Part shown: positions 55,515 through 63,785 of the stretch, piece by piece
How the letters are laid out: each line of letters opens with the position of its first letter
Position numbering within the stretch: the first letter of the stretch is position 1
From: Arthrobacter sp. TPD3018
Lineage (GTDB): Bacteria; Pseudomonadota; Alphaproteobacteria; Sphingomonadales; Sphingomonadaceae
DNA: 64,000 bases
NCBI GenBank assembly: GCA_003075315.1
Contig: QDFQ01000007.1
Coordinates: 1-64,000 of the forward strand
Direction of reading: 5' to 3'
The notes under the pieces: model-generated
What the model was told of the DNA's origin: nothing
Seen by the model: only the letters and a program-made list of their open reading frames with translations
The model's database searches: none
Made by a program: the position numbers and the translations under genes

Positions 55515-56633
55515 TTAGCCTGGACTGGTCGCTGCCGGCCCGCGCACGGCATCTAGCAGGGATTTGCGCAGTTCCGCCGATGGCAGGGACAGGTCCACCG
55601 CCACGAACCGCAGGCGGTGGCCCTGGATGGTGACGGCCTCGTCCATCACCTCGTCGACGGCAGGATAGAGGAGGATGCCTTCCGCTGCGTCGGCGACGTC
55701 GTCGCCGGCCCCGGCCTGTGATCGCAGGTAAGCATAGAGCTGGTAGATGTGGCCGCTGTCGAACCCGGGTCCGGCGTACCGCCGTGGCTTGAGCGCGTTC
55801 GTGAACTTTGTGTCGACGACGATGCGCCGCGATCCCCGCTCTAGGACAATGTCGGCGGCCATCGACGGGAGGCGGCCGATTATCCCGGATGTCGGTTGCT
55901 CGGCTTGCCAGTGAAAGGACTTCTGTGCATTCACGCGCCAGCCATCTCGACCGTGAAGCTCGTGTCGGTACAGGCCCGCGACGGCCTTTTCGAAGATGGC
56001 CCTGAGCAGCATCTCGTCTCGCTGAAGCCTCGTCGCGTAGGCGTCGCCGCCAACTTCGCTGGGCAGTATCTGGTCCAGCGCGAGCCGAGAGGCTGCAACC
56101 ATCAGCCTGTCGTCGGAGTCGTGTCGCGCAATGCGGTCCCGGGACATCTCTGCCCGTGTCGGCATCTCCGTGATGACGCCGGCCGCCGCAAGCACACCGG
56201 CCAGCCGTCGGCAGTCCGCCGCCAGGTCCGAGTTGCGGATACGTCGCGACATCTGCTCCAGCGCCACCCTTACGAGCTTGTTGCGCGGAGTGTTCTGAGT
56301 CAGGTCCTGGTAGCGGCACATCACCTTGCCGCGACGAAGAAGCATGCCGCACTCCGTTTCGAGCCAGTCGATGCGGCCGCGCACCCGCGGGAGCCCCTCC
56401 CGCCGGTCGACATAACCGCGCGACAGGCTGCGTCTCAGCCTCCGCTCCACGACAACGGTGAGCAGGCGGGCGAGCAGATCGTCGAGCTCCGCGTCTCCGT
56501 CCATGCCCGCCTCTAGCGCCTCCCCGAAGCCGGCAAGGTCGGAGGCGTAGACGAGCAGCATCCAAAGGTTGCGGACGGGGATGCCGACGTGGCTGCGCCA
56601 CGCCGCAGCGGTTCCTGCCGGATGCGCGTTCAC
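55515..56633 (-). CDS. mcrC: McrC, nuclease subunit of McrBC
   Basis: 372 residues. The N-terminal region has the McrC signature (HVGIPVRNLWMLLVYASDL) and RVRGRIDWLETE; the C-terminal nuclease domain has SMAADIVLERGSRRIVVDTKF with Asp261, Asp274 and Lys276 as the PD-(D/E)XK residues. With McrB it cleaves DNA with modified cytosines. The start is GTG at 56633, three bases after the mcrB stop. It faces the nuclease gene 54185-55393 (convergent). Confidence 0.9.
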   Translation of the reverse strand: MNAHPAGTAAAWRSHVGIPVRNLWMLLVYASDLAGFGEALEAGMDGDAELDDLLARLLTVVVERRLRRSLSRGYVDRREGLPRVRGRIDWLETECGMLLRRGKVMCRYQDLTQNTPRNKLVRVALEQMSRRIRNSDLAADCRRLAGVLAAAGVITEMPTRAEMSRDRIARHDSDDRLMVAASRLALDQILPSEVGGDAYATRLQRDEMLLRAIFEKAVAGLYRHELHGRDGWRVNAQKSFHWQAEQPTSGIIGRLPSMAADIVLERGSRRIVVDTKFTNALKPRRYAGPGFDSGHIYQLYAYLRSQAGAGDDVADAAEGILLYPAVDEVMDEAVTIQGHRLRFVAVDLSLPSAELRKSLLDAVRGPAATSPG

Positions 56634-56636
56634 CGT

Positions 56637-58850
56637 CTAGAGACCGGCCTGCAGCTTTCTAACGTGGTCCTTCGCCTCGTCGGGCCGGTCATACCAGTAC
56701 TCATACAGGAGCGGTCCGATCTCGGTTTCAACGGTCTCGATGAACCAGTCCCGCCAGTTCTCGTCGGCGGGCCCCGGCGCCGCGAACGGCGTTACGAAGC
56801 TATGCCCCACCCGGAACTGCTCGCCGAGGGTTCGATCTGCGGCGATCGCGTCATTGAGCGCTCCCAGCCGCGCCGCGATCTCGTCAATGAGCGCCGGTGG
56901 ACATCCTAAGGCCGTCACCCAGGAGCGCCACGCCTTATTCATCAGCGGCTTCAGGGAGATGAAGGCGAACCGCCGGCGCAGCGCCAAGTCGACAAGCGCG
57001 AGGGATCTATCCGCCAGGTTCATGGTGCCGATGATGTAGAGGTTCTCCGGTACGTGCACGCGTTCCCCGACGTTGCGGGGATAGGTCAGACGGAGCGCCT
57101 CGGCCGGGCTGCGCTTCCCGTCTTCGATTAGCGTCAGCATCTCGCCGAGAATCTGGGCCGGATTGCCTCGGTTGATCTCCTCGATGACGATTACGAACGG
57201 CCGCGTAGGCTCTGCCAGGGCGGCGGAGACCGCGTCGAGGAACACGCCGTCGGCGAGCTGCAGCCCGCCGGCCCCATCGGGTCGCCAGCCGCGCACGAAA
57301 TCCTCGTAGGAGAGCGAGGGCTGGAACTGCACCGCGGTTAGCCGTTCAGGGTCGCGGGCGCCAAGCAGGGCGAAGCCGAGCCGCTTGGCGAGCCAGGTCT
57401 TGCCAGTGCCGGGAGGCCCCTGCAGGATAAGGTTCTTCTTGCGGCGCAGCAGTTCGACTGCGGCCACGATGGCATCGCGCTCCATAAAGCAGCCATCGGC
57501 GACGATGTCGTCCGATCCATAGGACGGCGTCGGGCTGTTTGATCGCGGTTGCAGCGCCGGGATGGCGGCAGGCTGCTCGACGGCCGAATCTTCCTGCTGC
57601 TCGATGGTCCAGCGCTCCTCGAAGTCGTCCGGGAGCGCCGCGGCATAGTCTTCCCCATCCTCCGTCAGGCTGACCCGGCCGCCGCCTGGCCCTTCCTCGA
57701 CCTGGACGAGGCCCGCGATCTTCGCCCAGGCGAAAATGTAGGATCCGGGCTGCGTGGACGTCCACGTCGGGACGAGGTCCTTCAGCCTCGTCGAGATATC
57801 GACGGGGCGGAGCTTGGTCGGCTCCCGCTGGACCATCCGGAGGAGATGTCCCATCCCGAAGACGCGCCCGATTAGCGCTCCCCTGAGCACATGTGCCGGT
57901 TCTGAGGCTGTCAACATTTCCTGTCCGCGTTCGGTCGGCCGGTAGGTGCTGCCTTGCAGTCGTAGGAGCCCCAACCCGCCCATCGCCTGCGAGATCATGT
58001 TGCCGGCGGAGCTCGCGTTCAGCTGGGTCGCCTCCCCCAGGATGACGCCGACGAGATCCTCGCGGTTGATGCCCTGTTCGGCCTCGCGGACCATGGCCAT
58101 GAGCAGGGGGACGTTGTCCTTGACGCAGGTGAGGCTGCGCCGCTGGGCGTTTGCGGGCAGGAGCGAGAAGGCAGGCACGGCGTTCGCCCGCCTGTCGGTG
58201 GTCTGGGTGGCGACGGCACCGTTATCGGGCTTGTTCGCGAATTCCTCCCACAGGAACCAAGCGAATATCGACTGCTCGACCTCGCCGACGAGGTCGGACG
58301 CCCGGCCGAGCGCGTCCCGCAGCTTGGCCTTGATCGACGGATGCTGGGCCATGAAGTCACCGGACAGACGCTGCGCGCCGAGGAGGCGTTGCGTGGCCCA
58401 CACCCGGGGTGCGTCCATCAGGCAGGTCACGTCGCCGGGGAACATCGCGGCCAGCATCCGCGCGAGCCGCGCCTTGGGTCGGCGCGGCGTGTAGCGTGGG
58501 TGCACCTGCGCCAGAACGCTCTGGTACAGATCGTCCAGCGCTGCGCCGCGCTGATCGAGCGGCAGACCCTCGAGCGTGCCACGCGCCTGGAACAGGACGG
58601 CGGCGAGGCGCCTGTCGTCGTACGCGCCGACGACTGTAACCGACTGGCCCGGGCCGATGCTCGAAACCGAGGGATCATCCCAGAGGATCTGCTGAAATCT
58701 CGGCTGCGACCACGTGTTCTCGTCAGCCTCTTGCACGGTGCGTACCTGCTGAACGTAGGCGTCCCGCCAGGACGACCAGTCCGTGTCCAGCATGTTCCGG
58801 AATCGCCCCTCGAAGAGCTTGATGAGTTCCGGTGGGGAGGTTTCGATCAT
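56637..58850 (-). CDS. mcrB: McrB, GTP-driven AAA+ subunit of McrBC
   Basis: About 737 residues. The C-terminal AAA+ domain has Walker A GPPGTGKT (near 478-485), Walker B FVIVIEEINRGNPAQ and a variant signature IIGTMNLADRSLALVDLALRRRF (MNLADR where E. coli McrB has MNTADR). The long N-terminal part (1-440) is not the small E. coli DNA-binding domain but two winged-helix-like regions (REDLVGVILGEATQLNASSAG; IFAWAKIAGLVQVEEGPGGGRVSL), so target recognition may differ. A start at 58850 (MIETSPPEL) or 58883 is possible. Operon with mcrC. Confidence 0.88.
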   Translation of the reverse strand: MIETSPPELIKLFEGRFRNMLDTDWSSWRDAYVQQVRTVQEADENTWSQPRFQQILWDDPSVSSIGPGQSVTVVGAYDDRRLAAVLFQARGTLEGLPLDQRGAALDDLYQSVLAQVHPRYTPRRPKARLARMLAAMFPGDVTCLMDAPRVWATQRLLGAQRLSGDFMAQHPSIKAKLRDALGRASDLVGEVEQSIFAWFLWEEFANKPDNGAVATQTTDRRANAVPAFSLLPANAQRRSLTCVKDNVPLLMAMVREAEQGINREDLVGVILGEATQLNASSAGNMISQAMGGLGLLRLQGSTYRPTERGQEMLTASEPAHVLRGALIGRVFGMGHLLRMVQREPTKLRPVDISTRLKDLVPTWTSTQPGSYIFAWAKIAGLVQVEEGPGGGRVSLTEDGEDYAAALPDDFEERWTIEQQEDSAVEQPAAIPALQPRSNSPTPSYGSDDIVADGCFMERDAIVAAVELLRRKKNLILQGPPGTGKTWLAKRLGFALLGARDPERLTAVQFQPSLSYEDFVRGWRPDGAGGLQLADGVFLDAVSAALAEPTRPFVIVIEEINRGNPAQILGEMLTLIEDGKRSPAEALRLTYPRNVGERVHVPENLYIIGTMNLADRSLALVDLALRRRFAFISLKPLMNKAWRSWVTALGCPPALIDEIAARLGALNDAIAADRTLGEQFRVGHSFVTPFAAPGPADENWRDWFIETVETEIGPLLYEYWYDRPDEAKDHVRKLQAGL

Positions 58851-58883
58851 GGGGCGCTCTAAGTTGTTCTGCCGTCCATCCAC

Positions 58884-58923
58884 AGACTACGAGCTGCTGA
58901 GGAGCGGGAAAGCGGTTCGTTCA
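58884..58923 (-). repeat. Dispersed repeat, possible inverted copy
   Basis: Minus-strand TGAACGAACCGCTTTCCCGC at 58904-58923 resembles the left half of the family; the right half is poorly preserved. One of very few copies in the opposite orientation, between mcrB and the next gene. Confidence 0.4.
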
Positions 58924-58979
58924 GACAGGAGTATAGAGCGTTCTTATCGAATGTGGTGTAAGTGCACCAGCAGCGAGCT

Positions 58980-59222
58980 ATGCTCAGCCAAGGATTGGAG
59001 GCCGAATTGGTTTACCCGAAAGACGTGAGGGTCAGCGACCTCGAGTCGTCCGCGCGAGATACTTACGACTTGACGCACGGCTTGCGCGGCATCCGCGACA
59101 CGGCCGACCGAAGCGGCGACGGAAGATTGAAGTCCGATGCGGCGCGTTGGATCGCCGCGGCCGAAGCTCTTCGTGACGACATTCTTACCTCGCTCGAACG
59201 AGAGCGAGGACGCGACGCCTGA
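58980..59222 (+). CDS. Small hypothetical protein
   Basis: 80 residues from ATG at 58980 (MLSQGLEAELVYPKD). Mostly helical and charged (DLTHGLRGIRDTADRSGDGRLKSDAARWIAAAEALRDDILTSLERER). No family recognised. It is divergent from mcrB, with about 130 bases between, so it might be a regulator or unrelated. No strong ribosome site. Treat as tentative. Confidence 0.45.
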   Translation: MLSQGLEAELVYPKDVRVSDLESSARDTYDLTHGLRGIRDTADRSGDGRLKSDAARWIAAAEALRDDILTSLERERGRDA

Positions 59223-59538
59223 CTCGGCGCTAGTCGAGGCTGCAAGGGTTGATACCGAGCACGTTGTCAGCCCGTCTTCGCAAAGGCGCGGACCGGAGTT
59301 CTCCCTGAACAAAGAAGAGCGGTCTGTCAGAAGGCCGTCGGTCGGATGTCGGCACTGGCGAACACCTGATCCACGAATTGTCATGTCGGTCTCGGTCCAG
59401 TTCTAGCCATTGAGCCTCACTTGAACCAACGACCGTCTTCGGGACGCTGGCGAGCGGCCTGAAGCGGCTGAAAGTGGGCCGTCCCCTCCGTCGTAAGCTG
59501 CCAGTGAACGCCGTTGTTTGCGACGCAAACAGTACCAC
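59223..59538. other. Intergenic region between convergent genes
   Basis: 316 bases with repeat copy 15 (59422-59483). No gene seen. Confidence 0.5.
59422..59483 (+). repeat. Dispersed repeat, copy 15
   Basis: TGAACCAACGACCGTCTTCG at the left, CTGAAGCGGCTGAAAGTGGG at the right (TGGGCC instead of TGGGTC). Between convergent genes. Confidence 0.55.
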
Positions 59539-60300
59539 CTAGGGCATTAGGCGTGCCGCTTTAGGCTTGATGTAAACCATGAGATGATCACGCCGTACTT
59601 CGAAAGATTCTGACTTTTCGATCAATGTCACCAGCTTGGCACAGCCGTACGTTCTCGGGTCGAAGTCAGGCATCAGAACCAGAAGTCGATTACCGACAGC
59701 TCCCAAAAAGTACCACCCGTTGAAATCGTCCATCTGCCCCAGTGCCGTTTCGATCAGCGGCACAGCGTCTTTCGGCGGTTGTTTGATCGAGGTGGAAGAC
59801 GCTGTCGGCAAACTGTTGTCGTCAGCAGAAGCAGGGGCAGTTGTTTCCGCAGTGGCGACAAGATTCTCGGTATAGATGAAACGTCTGCACGCTTGGCGAA
59901 AGCTGGCTGGAGTCTTCGCCTCGCCAAAACCGTACACATCAATCCCCTGCTCGCGAATGCGCGCCGCGAGCCTGGTAAAGTCGCTGTCTGACGAGACGAG
60001 GCAGAAGGCGTCAAAACGTGCGGTGTGCAGCAGATCCATCGCGTCGATCACCAAGGCAATGTCCGAGGCGTTCTTACCGACAGTGTTGGCAAAATTCTGC
60101 TGCGGCATGATCGCATGCGTGGACAGCACCTCCGACCAGCCTCTCAACCGGGCACCGGAAAAGTCTCCATAAATGCGCCGGACACTTGCCTCGCCAATCG
60201 CTGCAATTTCTTCGAACAGGCCGGAAGCGATTTTAGGAGACGCATTGTCGGCGTCGATTAAAACAGCGAGCTTCTTTGAACGTTCGTCTTCGGTTGCCAT
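59539..60300 (-). CDS. NYN-domain protein with C-terminal OST-HTH/LOTUS domain
   Basis: 253 residues. The N-terminal NYN (PIN-like) nuclease domain has acidic residues in AVLIDADNASP, NASDIALVIDAMDLL and LVSSDSDFTRLA. After a linker rich in Thr, Ala and Ser (about 150-180) comes an OST-HTH/LOTUS-like domain (IETALGQMDDFNGWYFLGAVGNRLLVLMPDF). Predicted metal-dependent ribonuclease with an RNA-binding module, cytoplasmic. Widespread; whether it belongs to the nearby immunity genes is unknown. Confidence 0.85.
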   Translation of the reverse strand: MATEDERSKKLAVLIDADNASPKIASGLFEEIAAIGEASVRRIYGDFSGARLRGWSEVLSTHAIMPQQNFANTVGKNASDIALVIDAMDLLHTARFDAFCLVSSDSDFTRLAARIREQGIDVYGFGEAKTPASFRQACRRFIYTENLVATAETTAPASADDNSLPTASSTSIKQPPKDAVPLIETALGQMDDFNGWYFLGAVGNRLLVLMPDFDPRTYGCAKLVTLIEKSESFEVRRDHLMVYIKPKAARLMP

Positions 60301-60638
60301 GCGGCATCATAACCAGATCAGTAGTCTCGTCATCAACATTCGCGAGAAGGTACTGAGCTGTAGAGCGGACAACGCGCTCGCGGACCATCTGTGAACGAAC
60401 GGCAGCTTCCGGGAAGCGACAAACCGGCTCTGAGTGTCTGAAGGTGGGTCTTGGCCGCCGGCCCGAAACTCCGCCGTTCGAGAACGCCGCAACTTCCCAT
60501 AACTCCGTCTTCGAGGTGCGGTTTCGGGAAAGAGCAATCGGGAACGGGTTTTGGGAAAACGGCGCCCCCATGGTGGGGCCAGGACGATCCGAGCCATCCG
60601 CCTTCCTGCGACACGTTCCCAATCGAGAAAACAGTTAC
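60301..60638. other. Intergenic region with repeat
   Basis: 338 bases between the NYN gene start and the YdcZ stop. Contains repeat copy 16 (60392-60453). No coding sequence recognised. Confidence 0.5.
60392..60453 (+). repeat. Dispersed repeat, copy 16
   Basis: TGAACGAACGGCAGCTTCCG, then GGAAGCG, and right part GTGTCTGAAGGTGGGTCTTG. Confidence 0.65.
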
Positions 60639-61091
60639 CTACTGCCTGACAAGTACGACGCCTCCCACCAGCATCACGATGCCAGCGGTTCGAACCATTG
60701 AGACCGGGTGCTGCGGCACGCCTAGCAAACCGAAATGGTCCATTAAAACTGAGGCCAGTAATTGACCCACAATGATGAATGCGAGCGTCGTGGCAGCACC
60801 CAAGCGTGGGACCATTAGAATCGCAGTCGCGATAAAGACCGCGCCAAACAGCCCGCCTGTCCATGTCAGACCGTGGATACGGCCAACTATAGTTGTTGGC
60901 GAACGCGGGCCGTCAACAACCACCGCCACCACTAGCATCGCTATCATGCCGACAAAATAGCTTGTGAATCCTGCCAACCATGGGGATTCGACTTGGGCAC
61001 GCAGGTTGGCGTTCAATACTTGCTGCAACGCTACGCTTGCACCTGCCCCAATCGTGATGGCGTAAAGGATCAGCAACGATCCAAATTGCAT
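60639..61091 (-). CDS. YdcZ-type DMT-family membrane protein
   Basis: 150 residues with five membrane segments (LLILYAITIGAGASVALQQVL, GFTSYFVGMIAMLVVAVVV, WTGGLFGAVFIATAILMV, TTLAFIIVGQLLASVLMDHFG, TAGIVMLVGGVVLV). The pattern VLNANLRAQVESPWLAGFTSYFVG is typical of the YdcZ (DUF606) half-size transporters. The start at 61091 (MQFGSLL) has GGAGG eight bases upstream. Substrate unknown. Confidence 0.82.
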   Translation of the reverse strand: MQFGSLLILYAITIGAGASVALQQVLNANLRAQVESPWLAGFTSYFVGMIAMLVVAVVVDGPRSPTTIVGRIHGLTWTGGLFGAVFIATAILMVPRLGAATTLAFIIVGQLLASVLMDHFGLLGVPQHPVSMVRTAGIVMLVGGVVLVRQ

Positions 61092-61173
61092 ATTCCATGC
61101 CTCCATTTGGTTGCCGCCCAGCATAGCCCATAGCGGATTATGCCTGCCCCCCATCGATTTTAAGCATTCCTAC

Positions 61174-61234
61174 TTCACCATCCCATCGAGAAAGCTCCAA
61201 CCGTCTTGCGCGCCGCTCGTTATCTGGGAAGCTT
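61174..61234 (+). repeat. Second repeat family, copy 2
   Basis: TTCACCATCCCATCGAGAAA, later CCGTCT, GCCGCT and ATCTGG at the same spacing as 44696-44756. It lies between YdcZ and the LysR remnant. Confidence 0.5.
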
Positions 61235-61249
61235 GGCCTTCTTTCCAGA

Positions 61250-61843
61250 TCAGGCGACCGGTGCGGTCAGCCGGTCTTTGAGCCACCCGATCAGCCTTGA
61301 GCGTCGCGGATCGATCGCATCGGCGGGCCAGATGGCGAGATAGTTCGTGCCATCGGGGAGAAAGCCGTGCGGTGCGGCCAAGAGCTGGCTCGCAATGGCG
61401 TCGGCGACCATGTGGATCGACGCCATCGCAACACCTTGACCAGCTTCGGCCGCCTGGATCGCCAGATAGAAGTGCTGATAGCGGATCGCGGCGCCGGTGT
61501 ACCGCGCTCCTCCGGCCTCGCTCCACGTCCGCCAAGCGTCGGGGCGGCTTTCGCTGTAAAGCAGCGGCAGCGTGTCCCCGCCCGCCTCGGCGAGGTCGGA
61601 CCGCACCACCGGCCCCATGCGCTCGGCGGCCAGCGTCGTGGTATCCACGCTGGGCGGCAGGGGGAAGTCGCTGCGCCGGATCGCCAGGTCGATATGGTCA
61701 CGGGCGAAGTCGATCGTCCCGCCGGCGGCCAGCACCCGCAGGTCGAGCCCAGTGGCCTCCTTCAACGCGCCCAGCGCCGGGATCAGCAGGCGCAGGCACA
61801 GCGTCGGCTCGCACGAAACGGTGAGCGGGCCGGCAGCATCGTC
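61250..61843 (-). pseudogene. LysR-family regulator remnant (effector domain only)
   Basis: The frame encodes the substrate-binding half of a LysR protein of the GcvA/AmpR-like group: AGPLTVSCEPTLCLRLLIPALG, then DHIDLAIRRSDFP, RYQHFYLAIQAAEAGQGVAMAS, ending WLKDRLTAPVA. Directly upstream of this region an in-frame TAG (61844-61846) is met and no helix-turn-helix is found in any frame beyond it, so about 90 N-terminal residues are missing. A TTG at 61765 could start a fragment, but a regulator without a DNA-binding domain is unlikely to be functional. Confidence 0.75.
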
Positions 61844-62030
61844 CTAGGTCCTCCGCGACGACCTATTGCGGCGATCCCGGCTTGCCAAGCTGCAAGAGGG
61901 GCGCGCGACGTGGCGATTAGCCATCACACCGCGATGCCCGGTGCGGAGCGATCCTCTGGCGGCGTTACGGCTTTTCCGTTGTGCCTTGTCTTATCGCATG
62001 ACGAGAGATCGCGCGGGGTAGGGGGGAGCG

Positions 62031-63785
62031 ATGCACGTGACGCCGGGATTGCGATGGATGGCGCTGGTGTCGGTGCTGGTCGGTACGGCGTTGTTGCACG
62101 CCAGTCCCGCCTTCGCCGCTGCGCCGGGCGGGTGTCGCAGCCAAACGATGTTGGCACCGTGGGGGCGCTATCCGTTGCGACGCTGGACGCCGATCCGGCC
62201 TGTCCGCCAGCCCGCGACCATCGACGATGATGGCGGCAATCGCGAGGGGCTGGCGATCGGCGCGCCGTTTCGTGCCCGGCTGGTCCAGGCCTATGGTGTG
62301 GATGATGGGGACGCACGGCAAATCGTCGAAATGGTGACGGCGGCCGGTTGCTATCGCGCGTTTCGGGCGGATTCCTTTGTGGCCGCCGATCGTGCCTTCG
62401 TCAGAGCGGAACAGGCGCGGCACCCTTACGCCGCCGATCCGAATCTTTATGCGACCGTGCCGGATCCCGCGCAGGTCCAACCCGGCGACCGGGAGAGCGG
62501 CAGGATCGGCGCCTATGAGACACAGCATTTCGTCTTCTGGTACGGCACCAATCCCCAGGGCGAAAGCTATGCCTGGGTGCGGGCGAGCGGGCAGGACTGG
62601 CCCACATTTCTGAAGCGTGCCGGTGACTGGGCCGAATGGGTCTGGCGGATGAGCCGCGACCTGACCGGCGCGCCCATGCCCTATGCCGACAGCCCTGTGG
62701 GCGAGCGGCGGCGCATCGCCATTTACCTCTATGGTACGGGTCGCCCGCATGTCGATGGCGGCGACCTGACCGTGCATGGCGCCAATGCCTCGCCCAGCGT
62801 CTGGATCAGCGCGCAGGACATGGCGTTCGGGTCGAAGACCTTCGCGCACGAATTCGGCCATGTCATCCAATTCTACTCGGGCGGTTTTCGCGGCGGCACG
62901 ACCGCCGGGCCGGTCTGGGAAAGCGTCGCAAACTGGCTGGGGCATCTGCTGGTGCCGGGAAAGACGACCTGGATCTCGCATTACGGGAACCACCTGTATC
63001 TCGGCCCGGTGTGGCCGGTGGCGCGCTATGGCGCCTATCCGTTCATCGACATGCTGTTCGAGAACGCGCGGACGCGGCCGTTGGTCTGGGGGGCGTGGCG
63101 CCACGATCGGCGCTTGCCGACCGGCGACGGGGCGGAGGATTTCCTGCCGGCGGTCGTGCGGCTGGGGCAGGCGTCGGGCGCCTACCCTCAGGGGATGCGA
63201 TCGTTCGCCGATGACATGGGCTGGTATGGCGCGCGCCTGGTGACGCTGGATTTCCTGAACCAGCGCGCCATGCTCGATGCGGCTGCGGTCATGCGGTTCC
63301 TGTTCGGCGGCACCCGCGGGGCATCGCTGCTGCCGGGGGATCGGCCCGGTCGCTACGTGCCCCAGCCCGGCCTGCTGCTGCACCAGTTCGGCAGCGACCT
63401 GATCCCGTTGACGGTGACCGGAGCGGACGGCCGCGTCTCGGTCCGGCTGACCGGCGGCACGACCGACAAGGACGCGGCCTGGCGCTTCGCCCTTGTCGCG
63501 GTGCGGGGTGGGACGGAGCCGACCTATTCCCCGCTCGGCGCGGTCGAGGGGCGAGGCAGCGCGGTCATCACCTATCGCGCGCCCCGCGATGCGCGCCTCT
63601 TTCTGGCGGTGACGGCAACGCCCGGCGTCTACGAACCCATCCCCGGCGGCGACGAGGTCAAGCCGACGGCGGGCGCGCGCTTTCCCTATGCCCTGGATAT
63701 CACGGGTGCGACCCCGCGACTGAAGGGCGATGTCGACTGCGCGATGCCGCAGATGATCGTTCCGGGGCAGCCCCGCGACTGCTGA
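62031..63785 (+). CDS. Secreted zincin-like protein (possible Svx/AvrXca type)
   Basis: 584 residues. Signal peptide LVSVLVGTALLHASPAFAA. Residues around 280 carry FAHEFGHVIQ, an HExxH-type zinc motif, and the downstream ESVANWLGHLL may supply the third ligand. The preceding segment YETQHFVFWYGTNPQGESYAWV and the C-terminal beta domain (VRLTGGTTDKDAAWRFALVAV) recall Svx/AvrXca virulence-associated proteins, stated from memory. Likely an exported metalloprotease or degenerate relative. GGGGGAG precedes the ATG. The 3' end overlaps a convergent frame. Confidence 0.6.
   Translation: MHVTPGLRWMALVSVLVGTALLHASPAFAAAPGGCRSQTMLAPWGRYPLRRWTPIRPVRQPATIDDDGGNREGLAIGAPFRARLVQAYGVDDGDARQIVEMVTAAGCYRAFRADSFVAADRAFVRAEQARHPYAADPNLYATVPDPAQVQPGDRESGRIGAYETQHFVFWYGTNPQGESYAWVRASGQDWPTFLKRAGDWAEWVWRMSRDLTGAPMPYADSPVGERRRIAIYLYGTGRPHVDGGDLTVHGANASPSVWISAQDMAFGSKTFAHEFGHVIQFYSGGFRGGTTAGPVWESVANWLGHLLVPGKTTWISHYGNHLYLGPVWPVARYGAYPFIDMLFENARTRPLVWGAWRHDRRLPTGDGAEDFLPAVVRLGQASGAYPQGMRSFADDMGWYGARLVTLDFLNQRAMLDAAAVMRFLFGGTRGASLLPGDRPGRYVPQPGLLLHQFGSDLIPLTVTGADGRVSVRLTGGTTDKDAAWRFALVAVRGGTEPTYSPLGAVEGRGSAVITYRAPRDARLFLAVTATPGVYEPIPGGDEVKPTAGARFPYALDITGATPRLKGDVDCAMPQMIVPGQPRDC

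Noticed and set aside
61965..63383. 472-residue minus-strand frame opposite the zincin gene
   Set aside because: No signal or motif; the plus-strand product has a signal peptide and HEFGH.
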